This document shows, piece by piece, positions 18,301-25,749 of a DNA stretch of 32,568 bases. Numbering within the stretch: position 1 is the first letter of the stretch; each line of letters starts with the position of its first letter. The DNA is taken from NCBI GenBank assembly GCA_016125225.1, contig WGME01000041.1, forward strand, positions 1-32,568, given 5' to 3'. A program made the translations under genes and the position numbers. The notes under the pieces are model-generated. The model was not told the DNA's origin. It saw nothing but the letters and a program-made list of their open reading frames with translations, and did not search any database. Source of the DNA: a bacterium. Lineage in GTDB: Bacteria > Planctomycetota > Planctomycetia > Planctomycetales > Planctomycetaceae.

Positions 18301-18894
18301 TCAGCCGAAGTCACTTTCGGACCACCCCAATCGCCGCAACTGGCTTCCCAGCCTTGCCAAGGTCCGCGACCGGAATTTGTTGTACGCGCCGATAGACTTA
18401 CCCAGTCGTTCGGCAGCTCGTTCACCGTAATCCCCATCCCGCAAAACGGAAAGTAAGGCTCGATCGCCATCTGTCAGCGTCTCCATCACTTTGTTCACGT
18501 CGCGTTCTAATTCGCGACGCATGCTTTCCTCTCTGAAGACGCTTTCAGTCACCTTGCCCGCAGCAGCTATATGCGCCGGATTCTGGGGATCAAACTGCTC
18601 GCATGACAGCTTGCGATTGCGTTGCGCATTTGCGCGTGCCTGATTCAGCACTGAACGTCGCAGATAGGCGCTCCGATCTTGAGCAGCAAGGAAGGGCTCC
18701 GGTCGCTCGCACATCCTAGCAAACAGCTCCTGGACTACATCTTCACCATCAGCACGCGCGAAGCCGATGCAGCCCAAGAACCTGACCAGTGCATCCCAAT
18801 TCTCATCGTGAAGCTGCTTCACAAATTCGGACTTCAATGCACCATCGTGAATGACGACCTCGTCTTCGCTCGGTGGAACTTGGGCCTCGTTCAT
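18301..18894 (-). CDS. ECF-type RNA polymerase sigma factor (first cluster)
   Basis: This 197-residue protein has a region 2 core with A-D-G-E-D-V-V-Q-E-L-F-A-R-M near residues 47-60, where the conserved acidic-aromatic promoter-melting helix sits, and a C-terminal region 4 helix-turn-helix (A-A-E-R-L-G-K-S-I-G-A-Y near 157-168, then a basic helix R-S-R-T-L-A-R-L). Length is right for an ECF factor, with a short unstructured N-terminus. It directs RNA polymerase to a specific regulon. Neighbouring genes encode a kinase-WD40 protein and a pseudopilin. Planctomycetes have ECF groups linked to Ser/Thr kinases, and this cluster has that form. No classical zinc anti-sigma factor is adjacent. Confidence 0.88.
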   Translation of the reverse strand: MNEAQVPPSEDEVVIHDGALKSEFVKQLHDENWDALVRFLGCIGFARADGEDVVQELFARMCERPEPFLAAQDRSAYLRRSVLNQARANAQRNRKLSCEQFDPQNPAHIAAAGKVTESVFREESMRRELERDVNKVMETLTDGDRALLSVLRDGDYGERAAERLGKSIGAYNKFRSRTLARLGSQLRRLGWSESDFG

Positions 18895-19072
18895 TCAGCA
18901 CTCCCATTGACGGTTTCGTGCCTGACTCTGAGCGGAACTGGGGCCGCCCAATACTAAGAGTATAGAGCGGATGTTTTCTGGACACGAAATCTCTCAGAAT
19001 TTCAGTCATACGCTCCTCACTACGACGGACCTGAGGCAGCTTCAGTCGCGCAAACCACTTAGAGGTAAGTTG

Positions 19073-19101
19073 TTGCGCCGCCCCGGTTCTTGTGCTATGG
19101 T
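19073..19101 (+). promoter_or_regulatory. Candidate promoter for a possibly leaderless gene
   Basis: TTGCGC (19073-19078) is separated by 17 bases from TATGGT (19096-19101). The expected transcription start would fall at about 19108, the GTG that I take as the start of the next gene, so translation could be leaderless. Both boxes are imperfect. Confidence 0.3.
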
Positions 19102-19107
19102 TGGAAG

Positions 19108-19734
19108 GTGACTGAGACAGTAGGACCAGAACCAGAAAAATGCGGCAGCAGCGGTAACGCAAATTCACGCATCGAAGGGAAGCCGATCACAGACGCGAAA
19201 CTGGAGAACCAGCAGAAGGTCTCACTGCAGCCCGAACATCACGACATCTCGCAGCCACTCCCTTCCCAGTTAGCTGCTGCACTCGTCGAGGCTACTTCGG
19301 GAAGTGAGTGGGATGTCTTGAATGCAAAATTGATCGACAATGTAGCTCAAGTAAACCGGTTGTTAGGCTACAAGGCTGGCGCAGACTTATTGTTAGAGAT
19401 TGATGTCGATGGTCCGTCGATATCGCTTGTTGGGACAACTTCAACTGAAGGCTTGGTCGAGTTATCGTCCGCGCACCAATCGCAGTTGGACAGATTAGTT
19501 CGAGACTGGCTGACAAATGCCGCTAACACGGAGGTCACCATCAATCATCTCCGTGGAGTCCTCGCAAGGGATCCTCTTTCCAGCGATCCCGATTCGCTTC
19601 GCGATCGCGGTGATTTCGTCAATGTTGTGAATCGACTGACAGAGCTGTTGGGGCATACCACAAGTGAAGAGTCCGGACTGGGCCAGCTCAGGCGGATACT
19701 CATCCCAGATCGTGACGTCGAGTCTGGTCGATAG
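19108..19734 (+). CDS. Unknown hydrophilic protein
   Basis: This protein has about 208 residues. The frame has no ATG, so I take the GTG at 19108; a TTG at 19090 would add six residues. The first 45 residues are low complexity, with Gln/Glu/Lys, and the rest is predicted alpha/beta, with L-L-E-I-D-V-D-G-P and a helical C-terminal part. It has no signal peptide, TM helix or recognised motif. It is transcribed toward the membrane-protein gene at 19847, which runs the other way, and is divergent from the ECF gene at 18301-18894. Its ORF quality and codon use look like a real gene, but the function is unknown. Confidence 0.55.
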   Translation: MTETVGPEPEKCGSSGNANSRIEGKPITDAKLENQQKVSLQPEHHDISQPLPSQLAAALVEATSGSEWDVLNAKLIDNVAQVNRLLGYKAGADLLLEIDVDGPSISLVGTTSTEGLVELSSAHQSQLDRLVRDWLTNAANTEVTINHLRGVLARDPLSSDPDSLRDRGDFVNVVNRLTELLGHTTSEESGLGQLRRILIPDRDVESGR

Positions 19735-19846
19735 GTGGATCTTGTTTTTACTCTATCGCGACAAGTATGAAGACGCACCCTTTTGGCTCTCTTACTTAAC
19801 ACTATGGTCGTGAACTACATGACGGTTGGTCATTCGCAGCGTTGCT

Positions 19847-20389
19847 TCAGGTGCCAACAACGCCAGAACTGTTCTTCACCCCTGCTCGCAATCGCAGTGC
19901 CGCAATCAGTTTATCTCCTTTGCGCTGAAGCTTCGTCATTGCACTAAGCAATCGTTCCTGGAACGTATCGGCGTCGAGCCCCAGTTGCTTGGCCGCTTCT
20001 TCTGGAGACCGATTGTAGCGGAGGACGAGCAGAACGACCTCCAATTCCTCGCCCGAGAGAAATCGCCCCAGATATATGATCAGGCTCGGGCGTTTCCATG
20101 ACGAAACGACCGTTCCGATTCCAAATCCCATCAGGTAAACCAGGAACGCGACTGCCTGCGCGGATTCGATTTTCAACAATTTCGCCAGGTCATAGATGCC
20201 GAGTGTAGTGATCACGATCCCGGAATTTCCGACGAACCATCCAAACGCCGTCCCAAGGTTGGTCAATAGGCGGTCAACTGCGAGAAACTCCAATACAGCA
20301 TTGAAAATCCACAGCATCAACCAGCCCATGGCGAAGCCGAAGACGAGTGGCCCGACGATTAAGACGATATAATTTACAGCGGAATCCAT
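19847..20389 (-). CDS. Three-TM membrane protein with sigma-region-4-like C-terminal tail
   Basis: The protein has 180 residues. Hydrophobic helices are predicted at about 6-29, 41-64 and 75-97, and are followed by a soluble tail (112-165) that reads like a sigma region 4 or Trans_reg helix-turn-helix: S-G-E-E-L-E-V-V-L-L-V-L-R, then S-P-E-E-A-A-K-Q-L-G-L and a basic helix M-T-K-L-Q-R-K-G-D-K. It is 36 bases after the ECF sigma gene (20426-20995), probably in the same transcript. I infer a membrane-tethered regulator, perhaps of that sigma factor, since it lacks a zinc anti-sigma domain. The HTH assignment is from sequence pattern alone. Confidence 0.75.
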   Translation of the reverse strand: MDSAVNYIVLIVGPLVFGFAMGWLMLWIFNAVLEFLAVDRLLTNLGTAFGWFVGNSGIVITTLGIYDLAKLLKIESAQAVAFLVYLMGFGIGTVVSSWKRPSLIIYLGRFLSGEELEVVLLVLRYNRSPEEAAKQLGLDADTFQERLLSAMTKLQRKGDKLIAALRLRAGVKNSSGVVGT

Positions 20390-20425
20390 GCCGTCTCGCT
20401 CCCGTTTGTCGCAGCTTGAGTCTTG

Positions 20426-20995
20426 TTAGTAACCCACAGACTTCAGCCGCGTTCGAAGTTTTCTTAGCGTTCGATGATAACGCTGCCGGACGGCATCTGG
20501 CGCTAGTTTCAACTCGCTTGCCACTTCCTCGACAGACTTTCCATCCCTCAACAGGCGTAGCACCACACTCCTGTTGAGGGCGCCAAAGTCTCTCAGAAGA
20601 TCGGCCACGTCAATTTCTAAGTCTCGGAAGCATGCCACTGACCCGCCCACTGACGCGGTCGTCTCCGCGTAGCCTTCGACATTCTCCTGATCGCGGACAC
20701 TCTTCTTCAGATAATCGTATGCCACATGCTTTATAGCCGTTCGAGCATACGCCAACGGAGCCGCCACGTTCAGCGTGTCTTTATTTGCTGCTCGCGCGAG
20801 CAGCCTTACCGCCACCTCTTGAACAATGTCGTTGGCGAGGTCAGGGGGCAAGTTAAGCCGCCTGACCAACCCACACGCATATGGCCAAAGGGTCGGAAGA
20901 GCTTCTGTGCAAAAAGACGCAAAGAAGTCTTCCTCTCCCTCAGGCTGGCGCAAGACGCCGTCGTAGTGTCGAGCACTGCTATCTTTCTCAACCAT
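20426..20995 (-). CDS. ECF-type RNA polymerase sigma factor (second cluster)
   Basis: This 189-residue protein shows region 2 with L-A-N-D-I-V-Q-E-V-A-V-R-L-L near 53-66 and a C-terminal region 4 with S-V-E-E-V-A-S-E-L-K-L-A-P-D-A-V-R near 154-170, then the basic R-Y-H-R-T-L-R-K-L-R-T-R helix. The linker between regions is short, as in ECF factors. It is followed by the membrane protein with the region-4-like tail and preceded, 56 bases upstream, by a 67-residue gene on the same strand. It may control its own cluster. The target promoter motif could not be identified here. Confidence 0.87.
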   Translation of the reverse strand: MVEKDSSARHYDGVLRQPEGEEDFFASFCTEALPTLWPYACGLVRRLNLPPDLANDIVQEVAVRLLARAANKDTLNVAAPLAYARTAIKHVAYDYLKKSVRDQENVEGYAETTASVGGSVACFRDLEIDVADLLRDFGALNRSVVLRLLRDGKSVEEVASELKLAPDAVRQRYHRTLRKLRTRLKSVGY

Positions 20996-21051
20996 GCGCT
21001 TGCCATCACAAGGCCCCTAAGCCGATCCACTCCGCCCCTAAGACTAGGAAG

Positions 21052-21255
21052 CTATGGGTTTACGGTCCCGGCAGGGACTGCCGCGAGCGCCTTTTTCAGC
21101 TTTTGAGAAAGCTTAGCCAATTCCACGAATTCTTTGTCAGCCTTGTTCTGCTCGATAAACTCGGTGACTTCTGCCGCATCTGGGCCGTGCCGATTTATCA
21201 GCGCGGCGCACTGAGCGAGCAGCTGCTTTGTTCCTACTGTCTGCTTGACTGCCAT
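21052..21255 (-). CDS. Small helical protein upstream of the second ECF sigma gene
   Basis: This is a 67-residue protein with ATG at 21255 and a reasonable ribosome site (AGAGGT upstream). It is nearly all helical: a Lys/Ala/Glu/Leu pattern with Q-C-A-A-L-I-N-R-H-G and a C-terminal K-L-S-Q-K-L-K-K-A-L. It has no TM segment or recognised domain. It lies 56 bases upstream of the ECF gene on the same strand and is divergent from the 21391 gene. It could be a small regulator, but nothing in the sequence shows it. Confidence 0.6.
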   Translation of the reverse strand: MAVKQTVGTKQLLAQCAALINRHGPDAAEVTEFIEQNKADKEFVELAKLSQKLKKALAAVPAGTVNP

Positions 21256-21390
21256 CTCTCTACCTCTTGCAATAACAACTTGCGATCACGTGACGGACAC
21301 CTCACAATGTTGTCCGCAAACACAACCGTTCAAGATACATAGACGATTCCGTCGCGGTTTTAATGACACTCATTTCGGGAAATCTGGAGA

Positions 21391-21963
21391 ATGGCGGAAA
21401 ATCCAAAATCGTGGCCGGACACCGACCCGGAAGCATGGACGGATGAGCAGGTATTTTTTGCGGCCTTACATTTGACTGGACACAAGCAGAAGAACGCGTA
21501 TCAACAGGCTACCCTCCGAATTAGCCACACCCGCAGCCGCATAGTCATGTGGTGTCGAAGGTTTGGCGTCAAAATACGCAAAGTCCCCAAGATCCTCAGG
21601 GATGCAGTTGGCCAGGCGGTAGATGTTGCCACCGGATGGCCCCGATGTCCGCAGACAGATCCCGAGTGGCTCGCAAACCTTGCCTTTAATGCCTTTTGCG
21701 ACACCCTAGAAGACGATGCAAGAGATCAGCTGCTCAAGAGAGTCGTGAACGAAAGCAGTTTGTATGCCATTCTTGGGATATCCCCCGAGATGTGTCGTAA
21801 ATGCATGAACCTATTGAGTTTTGATCTCCAGGAAATCGTCGAACGCTGGGCTCGGGGGGAAACCTTTCCCCACATTGCTACGGCTATGGGACTTGACGAA
21901 GACGAGGTCAGCGACAAGTTCTTCACCGCAATGCGTCGCATTCGAGACTGCCTTGACGACTAG
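21391..21963 (+). CDS. Unknown protein with possible HTH segments
   Basis: This 190-residue protein has no signal peptide or TM helix. Two segments look like helix-turn-helix elements: Q-Q-A-T-L-R-I-S-H-T-R-S-R-I-V-M-W near 38-54 and a C-terminal A-T-A-M-G-L-D-E-D-E-V-S-D-K near 162-175 followed by a basic M-R-R-I-R helix. The C-terminal part resembles sigma region 4 or a response-regulator-type DNA-binding segment, the middle part does not. It is divergently arranged with the 67-residue gene. The GGAG next to its start is too close to be a normal ribosome site. I classify it as a probable DNA-binding protein of unknown role. Confidence 0.6.
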   Translation: MAENPKSWPDTDPEAWTDEQVFFAALHLTGHKQKNAYQQATLRISHTRSRIVMWCRRFGVKIRKVPKILRDAVGQAVDVATGWPRCPQTDPEWLANLAFNAFCDTLEDDARDQLLKRVVNESSLYAILGISPEMCRKCMNLLSFDLQEIVERWARGETFPHIATAMGLDEDEVSDKFFTAMRRIRDCLDD

Positions 21964-22474
21964 CTGACAGCAGGAAAATGACCGAGCATCGCCTCGGCGG
22001 GCACGGTTCCAATCCATTTCGTACCGCCGACCCTCAGAGTGCCACTTCCCTAAACTACGACTTCCCGACGAAAGCCGATCGACAGACAGGGCTTTGGCGC
22101 CTCACAAGCTCGCCGGCACCCCGGCGGTCGCCGTCGCGTGACTCCAGGCTCGCTGTTCGCTCGGTTCTCTGCGAGGAACGGCTTTCGCCCCTTGCGGCCC
22201 GCTGGTGCTGCGGCCTCTGGCCTAGAATAGTCGCCCATTGGCGCAGTCGTTCGTGAGGGGGCGGCCTACCCCCGTGCCGTCAAGGATCGGAGCCACGCTG
22301 GCCCGTTTGGCTCCCTCCCGCGCTTCATCCGCTGCGCTCCTTGCAGCGCGGTGCCTTCCATTCGGCCAGTCCTTGACTGTCCTCCCCCGGTGCTTTGGGT
22401 CTTCTGTTCCGTTCGCCCAAAAGCATGAGTTTTTTGCTCACGAACAAATTCATTTTTCAGAACGGAGCTTCGCC
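21964..22474 (+). other. Non-coding stretch before the left ardC copy, including duplicated leader
   Basis: The first 150 bases hold no feature I can name. From about 22112 to 22474 the sequence is a diverged copy of the leader found upstream of the intact ardC copy (30229-30589). It includes the same GC-rich blocks and the hairpin at 22411-22445. Short ORFs in this stretch do not look coding. Confidence 0.7.
22411..22445 (+). promoter_or_regulatory. Leader hairpin upstream of the left ardC copy
   Basis: GTTCG (22411-22415) pairs with CGAAC (22441-22445) around a 25-base centre in which CAAAA can pair with TTTTG. The right copy has GTCCG and CGGAC at the matching positions, so the two base changes preserve pairing. 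It lies 29 bases upstream of the start codon. Confidence 0.6.
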
Positions 22475-23378
22475 ATGACAACGACCAAAACCAACTCCCC
22501 CCGCACCGACATTTACACCCGTGTCACCAAAAAGATTGTGGCTGATCTGGAACAGGGCGTCCGTCCCTGGCTCAATCCTTGGTCGTGTGAACATGCCGCC
22601 GGACGCATTACGCGACCTTTGCGGCACAACAGCCAGCCGTACAAAGGGATCAACATCCTCATGCTGTGGGCCTCGGCCAAGCTGTAGGGGTTTGCCTCGC
22701 CCTTCCGGCTCACTTTCCAGCAGGCGAAGGAACTGGCGGACACGTCAAGATGGGGGAGCATGGTTCCCGGTGGTCCATGCCTCCTCGTTCAAGAAGACCG
22801 ACCAGACCGACGACGGGCAGGAGATCGAAGAGGAGATTCCGTTCCTCAAGGAGTACACCGTTCTCAGTGCCAATCAATGCGAAGGTTTGCCGCCGCATTT
22901 CTACCAGAGGGCCACGCCACCGGCTGAGACACTGGAACGTATCGAGCGGGCGGAGCAGTTCTTCGCCCACACGCAGGTCGACATTCGCATCGGTGGGAAT
23001 TGGGCGTAATACGCGATTGAGGCCGACTATATCCGCATGCCCTCTTCGAGAACTTCCACGATGACGAATCGCACGCTGGGCCATGAGTTGACCCACTGGA
23101 CACGGCACGCCACCCGACTCAACCGGGAATTCGGCCGCAAGAAATGGGGCGATGCAGGCTACGTAATCGAAGAACTCGTCGCGGAACTGGGATCAGCTTT
23201 CCTCTGCGCGTATTTGGCGATCACGCCCGAGGTCCGCGAAGACCACGCCAGCTACATCGATTCGTGGCTGAAGGTACTGAAGGATGTCAAGCGGGCGGTG
23301 TTCTCCGCCGCGTCCCACGCTTCCAGGGCCATCGACTTCCTGCATGGCTTGCAACTCGAGAAGCCTGAGATGCCCTAG
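22475..23378 (+). pseudogene. ArdC-type antirestriction gene, degenerate copy
   Basis: The reading frame begins like the intact copy (T-D-I-Y-T-R-V-T-K-K-I) and runs to an in-frame TAG at 22685-22687, 70 codons in. Downstream similarity continues but with at least two one-base deletions (near 22737 and 22770), a TAA at 23007-23009 where the intact copy has a Phe codon, and a missing block of roughly 12 bases near 23050. The zinc-protease-like G-H-E-L-T-H-W motif and the final H-G-L-Q remain readable in the right frame. With this many independent lesions it cannot make a full ArdC. It is a duplicate of the gene at 30590. Confidence 0.9.
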
Positions 23379-23424
23379 TCTTCGATTGAAACCGCGTTTG
23401 CAGTTTTGAGGGGGAATCAAACTG

Positions 23425-23460
23425 GTGAAGGCGGGCGCTGGTACCAGCGCCCGCCTTCAC
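23425..23460. terminator. Perfect 36-base palindrome between two convergent genes
   Basis: An 18-bp perfect dyad (23425-23442 against 23443-23460) is very GC-rich with no loop spacer. It lies between the ardC pseudogene stop and the stop of the spherulin-like gene, which run toward each other, so it could end both transcripts. No clear T run follows, so it may instead be a recognition site or a hairpin. Confidence 0.6.
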
Positions 23461-23534
23461 TGTCATCGACATTCAGCTTGAGTGCGGCTAGACACGGTTC
23501 TTAATCCTCCGTGTAGTTACCGCCGCCTTCACAG

Positions 23535-24521
23535 TTATTCTTCTGCAAGATCGTCGTCCACGCCACGACGCATCACGGCCGTCTTTTCCAACCAGAGATT
23601 AACAGAGTCCAAGGTTTCCAATCCATAATCGATCGCAGGATGACCTTCAGGGTAACGCGAAGCAGCCGTACTGTTGATCTCCTTGACGCGCGCCACTTCC
23701 TGATCAAAATAGCTGGGGAGCTGACCCCATTCGTTGGGCGGAGTCAAGTCGGTCACGGCCGCCCAGCGGATTTGGTCATCCGAGGTTTTCTGGAGATTTT
23801 CGAGGACGGGTTGGCTGTGTATCAGCACCGCAAAGCGATCTGGCACAAACCCGGCCGCTTGATGCTGCGTCCAGATGGACGAGTCGTATGCGTCGAAGAA
23901 GGCGGCTGCTCCACTTCCCGAACCATTATAGAGCACCATCACATCGGCCACCGAACGCTCGGCTCCAGTGGTGAGATACTTCGTCAAATCCCCAGCGGCG
24001 GCTGGCGAAAACGTACCCGGATTGGTGACGACTTGGCCACTCGGTCCGAACGTCCGCAGCGTCACCTTACGGTACGACTGGTACAGGCGAACATAGCGAG
24101 GGTCGGTCGGTTGCTGATCCAGGAAGACGCCGACGATGGCCTTGCCCCAGGACCGCCAGCGCGTGATATCACTAATCACATCGCGGCGGGACCGGGCTCC
24201 GTAATTGGTGGCTACATATCCCACGACGGGAACGCCTTTTTCCTCGGCACGGCGGAAGACACGCAAGTACATCGTCTTACCTTCCTCTGCCCATTCCGCT
24301 GGGTAATTTGGGCCCGAGTTGATGTTGGCGATGATCATCACTTCGCAGACGCCGGGAACATGAGCGTCGATGATACGATTCCACTGAGCTTCGGTTGCGG
24401 AAACGTTGTCGATGGTGAGATAACCCGGCCACAACAAGTTGATTTTCGTGCCTGCATCAACCGAAATTGCTTGAGTGAGCATGCACAGCGTCATGAACGA
24501 GAATTTCAAGAGCCTCTTCAT
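23535..24521 (-). CDS. Secreted spherulin-4-like (spherulation-specific family 4) protein
   Basis: This 328-residue protein has the ATG at 24521 with AAAGGA upstream. Residues 1-23 are a signal peptide (K-R-L-L-K-F-S-F-M-T-L-C-M-L then A-D-A-G-like cleavage region). The mature part looks like a TIM-barrel of the spherulation-specific family 4: N-S-G-P-N-Y near residue 70, V-P-V-V-G-Y-V-A-T-N-Y-G near 97-108 and V-G-V-F-L-D-Q-Q near 130-137, where related enzymes have an acidic catalytic residue. It is probably a surface or extracellular glycan-binding or -degrading protein. It lies between the ardC pseudogene and the resolvase, as if inserted into one ardC copy's flank. Confidence 0.75.
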   Translation of the reverse strand: MKRLLKFSFMTLCMLTQAISVDAGTKINLLWPGYLTIDNVSATEAQWNRIIDAHVPGVCEVMIIANINSGPNYPAEWAEEGKTMYLRVFRRAEEKGVPVVGYVATNYGARSRRDVISDITRWRSWGKAIVGVFLDQQPTDPRYVRLYQSYRKVTLRTFGPSGQVVTNPGTFSPAAAGDLTKYLTTGAERSVADVMVLYNGSGSGAAAFFDAYDSSIWTQHQAAGFVPDRFAVLIHSQPVLENLQKTSDDQIRWAAVTDLTPPNEWGQLPSYFDQEVARVKEINSTAASRYPEGHPAIDYGLETLDSVNLWLEKTAVMRRGVDDDLAEE

Positions 24522-24969
24522 CTGAATTCCTTTAGTCACAGAATGTCTAGAAACGAATTGGCAGAGATGCCGGACCCGATTGGCTCGCACGATTCGTGCA
24601 GTCCGACTGGGTCAGTGCGGGAGTTTCGCATGGAACGAACAGCTACTGACCTAGGACGTACCAAATGCACTCGACAAACGACGTAGATGAACCTCCTATC
24701 CCATGAGAATCGGGCAACTATCGTTGAACTTGCGTGGTCTCTGCTCACCAATACAGAGCAGTCGCCGTGTCCAAACTGGACATCCTGCTTGATGAATTCT
24801 GAAGTATTTGACGCAACGTGATAGACTTTGATTCCGACTGACAAAGCCGGTCCGTGTATAGAATTGTCGGTGAACCCATGGGTTGCAGTGTGGCGACGAG
24901 TCGGCTTGCCGTGTGCCTGTCCGCAGAGACTTCCTTCCCTTAAGCTACAGTCAGTGGGTCTGCCATCCC
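24522..24969. other. 448-base intergenic region upstream of the spherulin-like gene
   Basis: The predicted ORFs here overlap one another and have atypical composition, so I see no gene. The region from 24872 onward is repeat R1. Upstream of that I see nothing that I can name apart from candidate promoter space for the spherulin-like gene. Confidence 0.55.
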
Positions 24970-25005
24970 TCATTTCTGTGCTTCTGTGTTCACGGAAACT
25001 GGCTG
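24872..25005. repeat. Repeat R1, overlapping the resolvase gene 3' end
   Basis: This 134-base stretch aligns with 31708-31833 in the same orientation, with shared blocks GACGAGTCGGCT, CCATCCCT and TTCTGTGTTT-like tracts plus GGCTG at the end. It includes the last codons of the resolvase, so the second copy looks like a remnant of the resolvase's downstream flank. Confidence 0.65.
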
Positions 25006-25560
25006 TCGAAGGTACTGGTAGAGTGTCTCGCGACTGATGGCGTATTCGGCTGCCAACGCCGTTTTTCGCTCGCCGTTCAGCACGCGTTGCCGCAATTCAG
25101 CAATTTGCTCGGGCGTGAGCGCCCGCTTGCGGCCACGATAGACGCCGCGCTGCTTCGCGAGGAGAATTCCCTCGCGTTGCCGTTCGCGAATGAGGTCCCG
25201 CTCAAACTGAGCGACGGCCCCCAGGACCGACATCAGCAAATCGGCCATGGGAGAATCGTGGCCCGTGAATGTCAGGTTCTCTTTCGTGAACTCCAGCTTC
25301 ACGCCACGGCGCGTCTGTTCCTGAACGATCCGTCGTAAGTCATCCACATTGCGGGCCAGCCGATCGAAGGACGTGACGACGATCGTGTCCCCCTCCCGCA
25401 CGTAGGCTAGCAGTTCTTGCAGTGCGGGGCGCTGCACGTCCTTCCCGGAAGCATGGTCGGTGAAGACGCGATCAACTTCCAACTGGTCCAACTGCCGCTG
25501 GACGTTCTGGTCCACCGAACTGACGCGAATGTACCCAACTCTCTGACCCTTGCCTGACAA
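24970..25560 (-). CDS. Serine site-specific recombinase (resolvase/invertase family)
   Basis: This 196-residue recombinase has R-V-G-Y-I-R-V-S-S near residues 7-15, where Ser14 is the nucleophile and Arg12 the neighbouring catalytic Arg, the S-F-D-R-L-A-R-N motif near 64-71, and F-E-R-D-L-I-R-E-R in the long E-helix. A C-terminal helix-turn-helix ends the protein (L-A-A-E-Y-A-I-S-R-E-T-L-Y). I use the TTG at 25560 because AGGAGG lies just upstream and it yields the usual short N-terminus; the frame extends to 25605. Length is typical of Tn3-type resolvases. It probably resolves or inverts the element carrying the downstream-placed operon. No transposase is adjacent. Confidence 0.88.
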   Translation of the reverse strand: MSGKGQRVGYIRVSSVDQNVQRQLDQLEVDRVFTDHASGKDVQRPALQELLAYVREGDTIVVTSFDRLARNVDDLRRIVQEQTRRGVKLEFTKENLTFTGHDSPMADLLMSVLGAVAQFERDLIRERQREGILLAKQRGVYRGRKRALTPEQIAELRQRVLNGERKTALAAEYAISRETLYQYLRQPVSVNTEAQK

Positions 25561-25665
25561 TCTGCCTCCTGTTGTCAGGAACAGGTCTATGACCTGCTGT
25601 GGCAACTGTCAAGAAGTCTGTGAACCGACTTCATTCGGACGGGAAATGAGATCGTCGCCTGACAG
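25553..25665. promoter_or_regulatory. Candidate recombination (res) or operator region upstream of the resolvase
   Basis: CCTGACAA at 25553-25560 and TTGTCAGG at 25572-25579 form a perfect dyad, and two more related CTGACA-type motifs lie at 25606-25611 (reverse) and 25658-25665. Clustered short dyads next to a resolvase gene are typical of res subsites. The spacing was not matched to a known res layout. Confidence 0.4.
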
Positions 25666-25749
25666 TCACGATAGGGTGTACCTCAGCTGGACGTCCATCA
25701 GTCAGACGATCACAAACTGAAGCTTTGACCGTGTTTCGATCTGGGGTGG

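Larger units (their letters stand above)
22112..23378 (+). repeat. Left copy of a duplicated ardC module (leader plus gene)
   Basis: This segment aligns in the same order and orientation with 30229-31495. Both are close to 1.27 kb. Similarity covers the GC-rich leader, the leader hairpin, the start region and the gene body up to the last codons. The left copy carries several lesions and is clearly the decaying one. Confidence 0.85.

Noticed and set aside
18951-18964. TATACT-like -10 box and ATACT/AGTAT dyad upstream of the first ECF gene
   Set aside because: The -10 box fits well but no convincing -35 lies at the right distance, so no promoter was called.
24536-24973. Minus-strand 145-codon ORF upstream of the spherulin-like gene
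   Set aside because: Composition is not coding-like, it overlaps repeat R1 and there is no ribosome site that fits.
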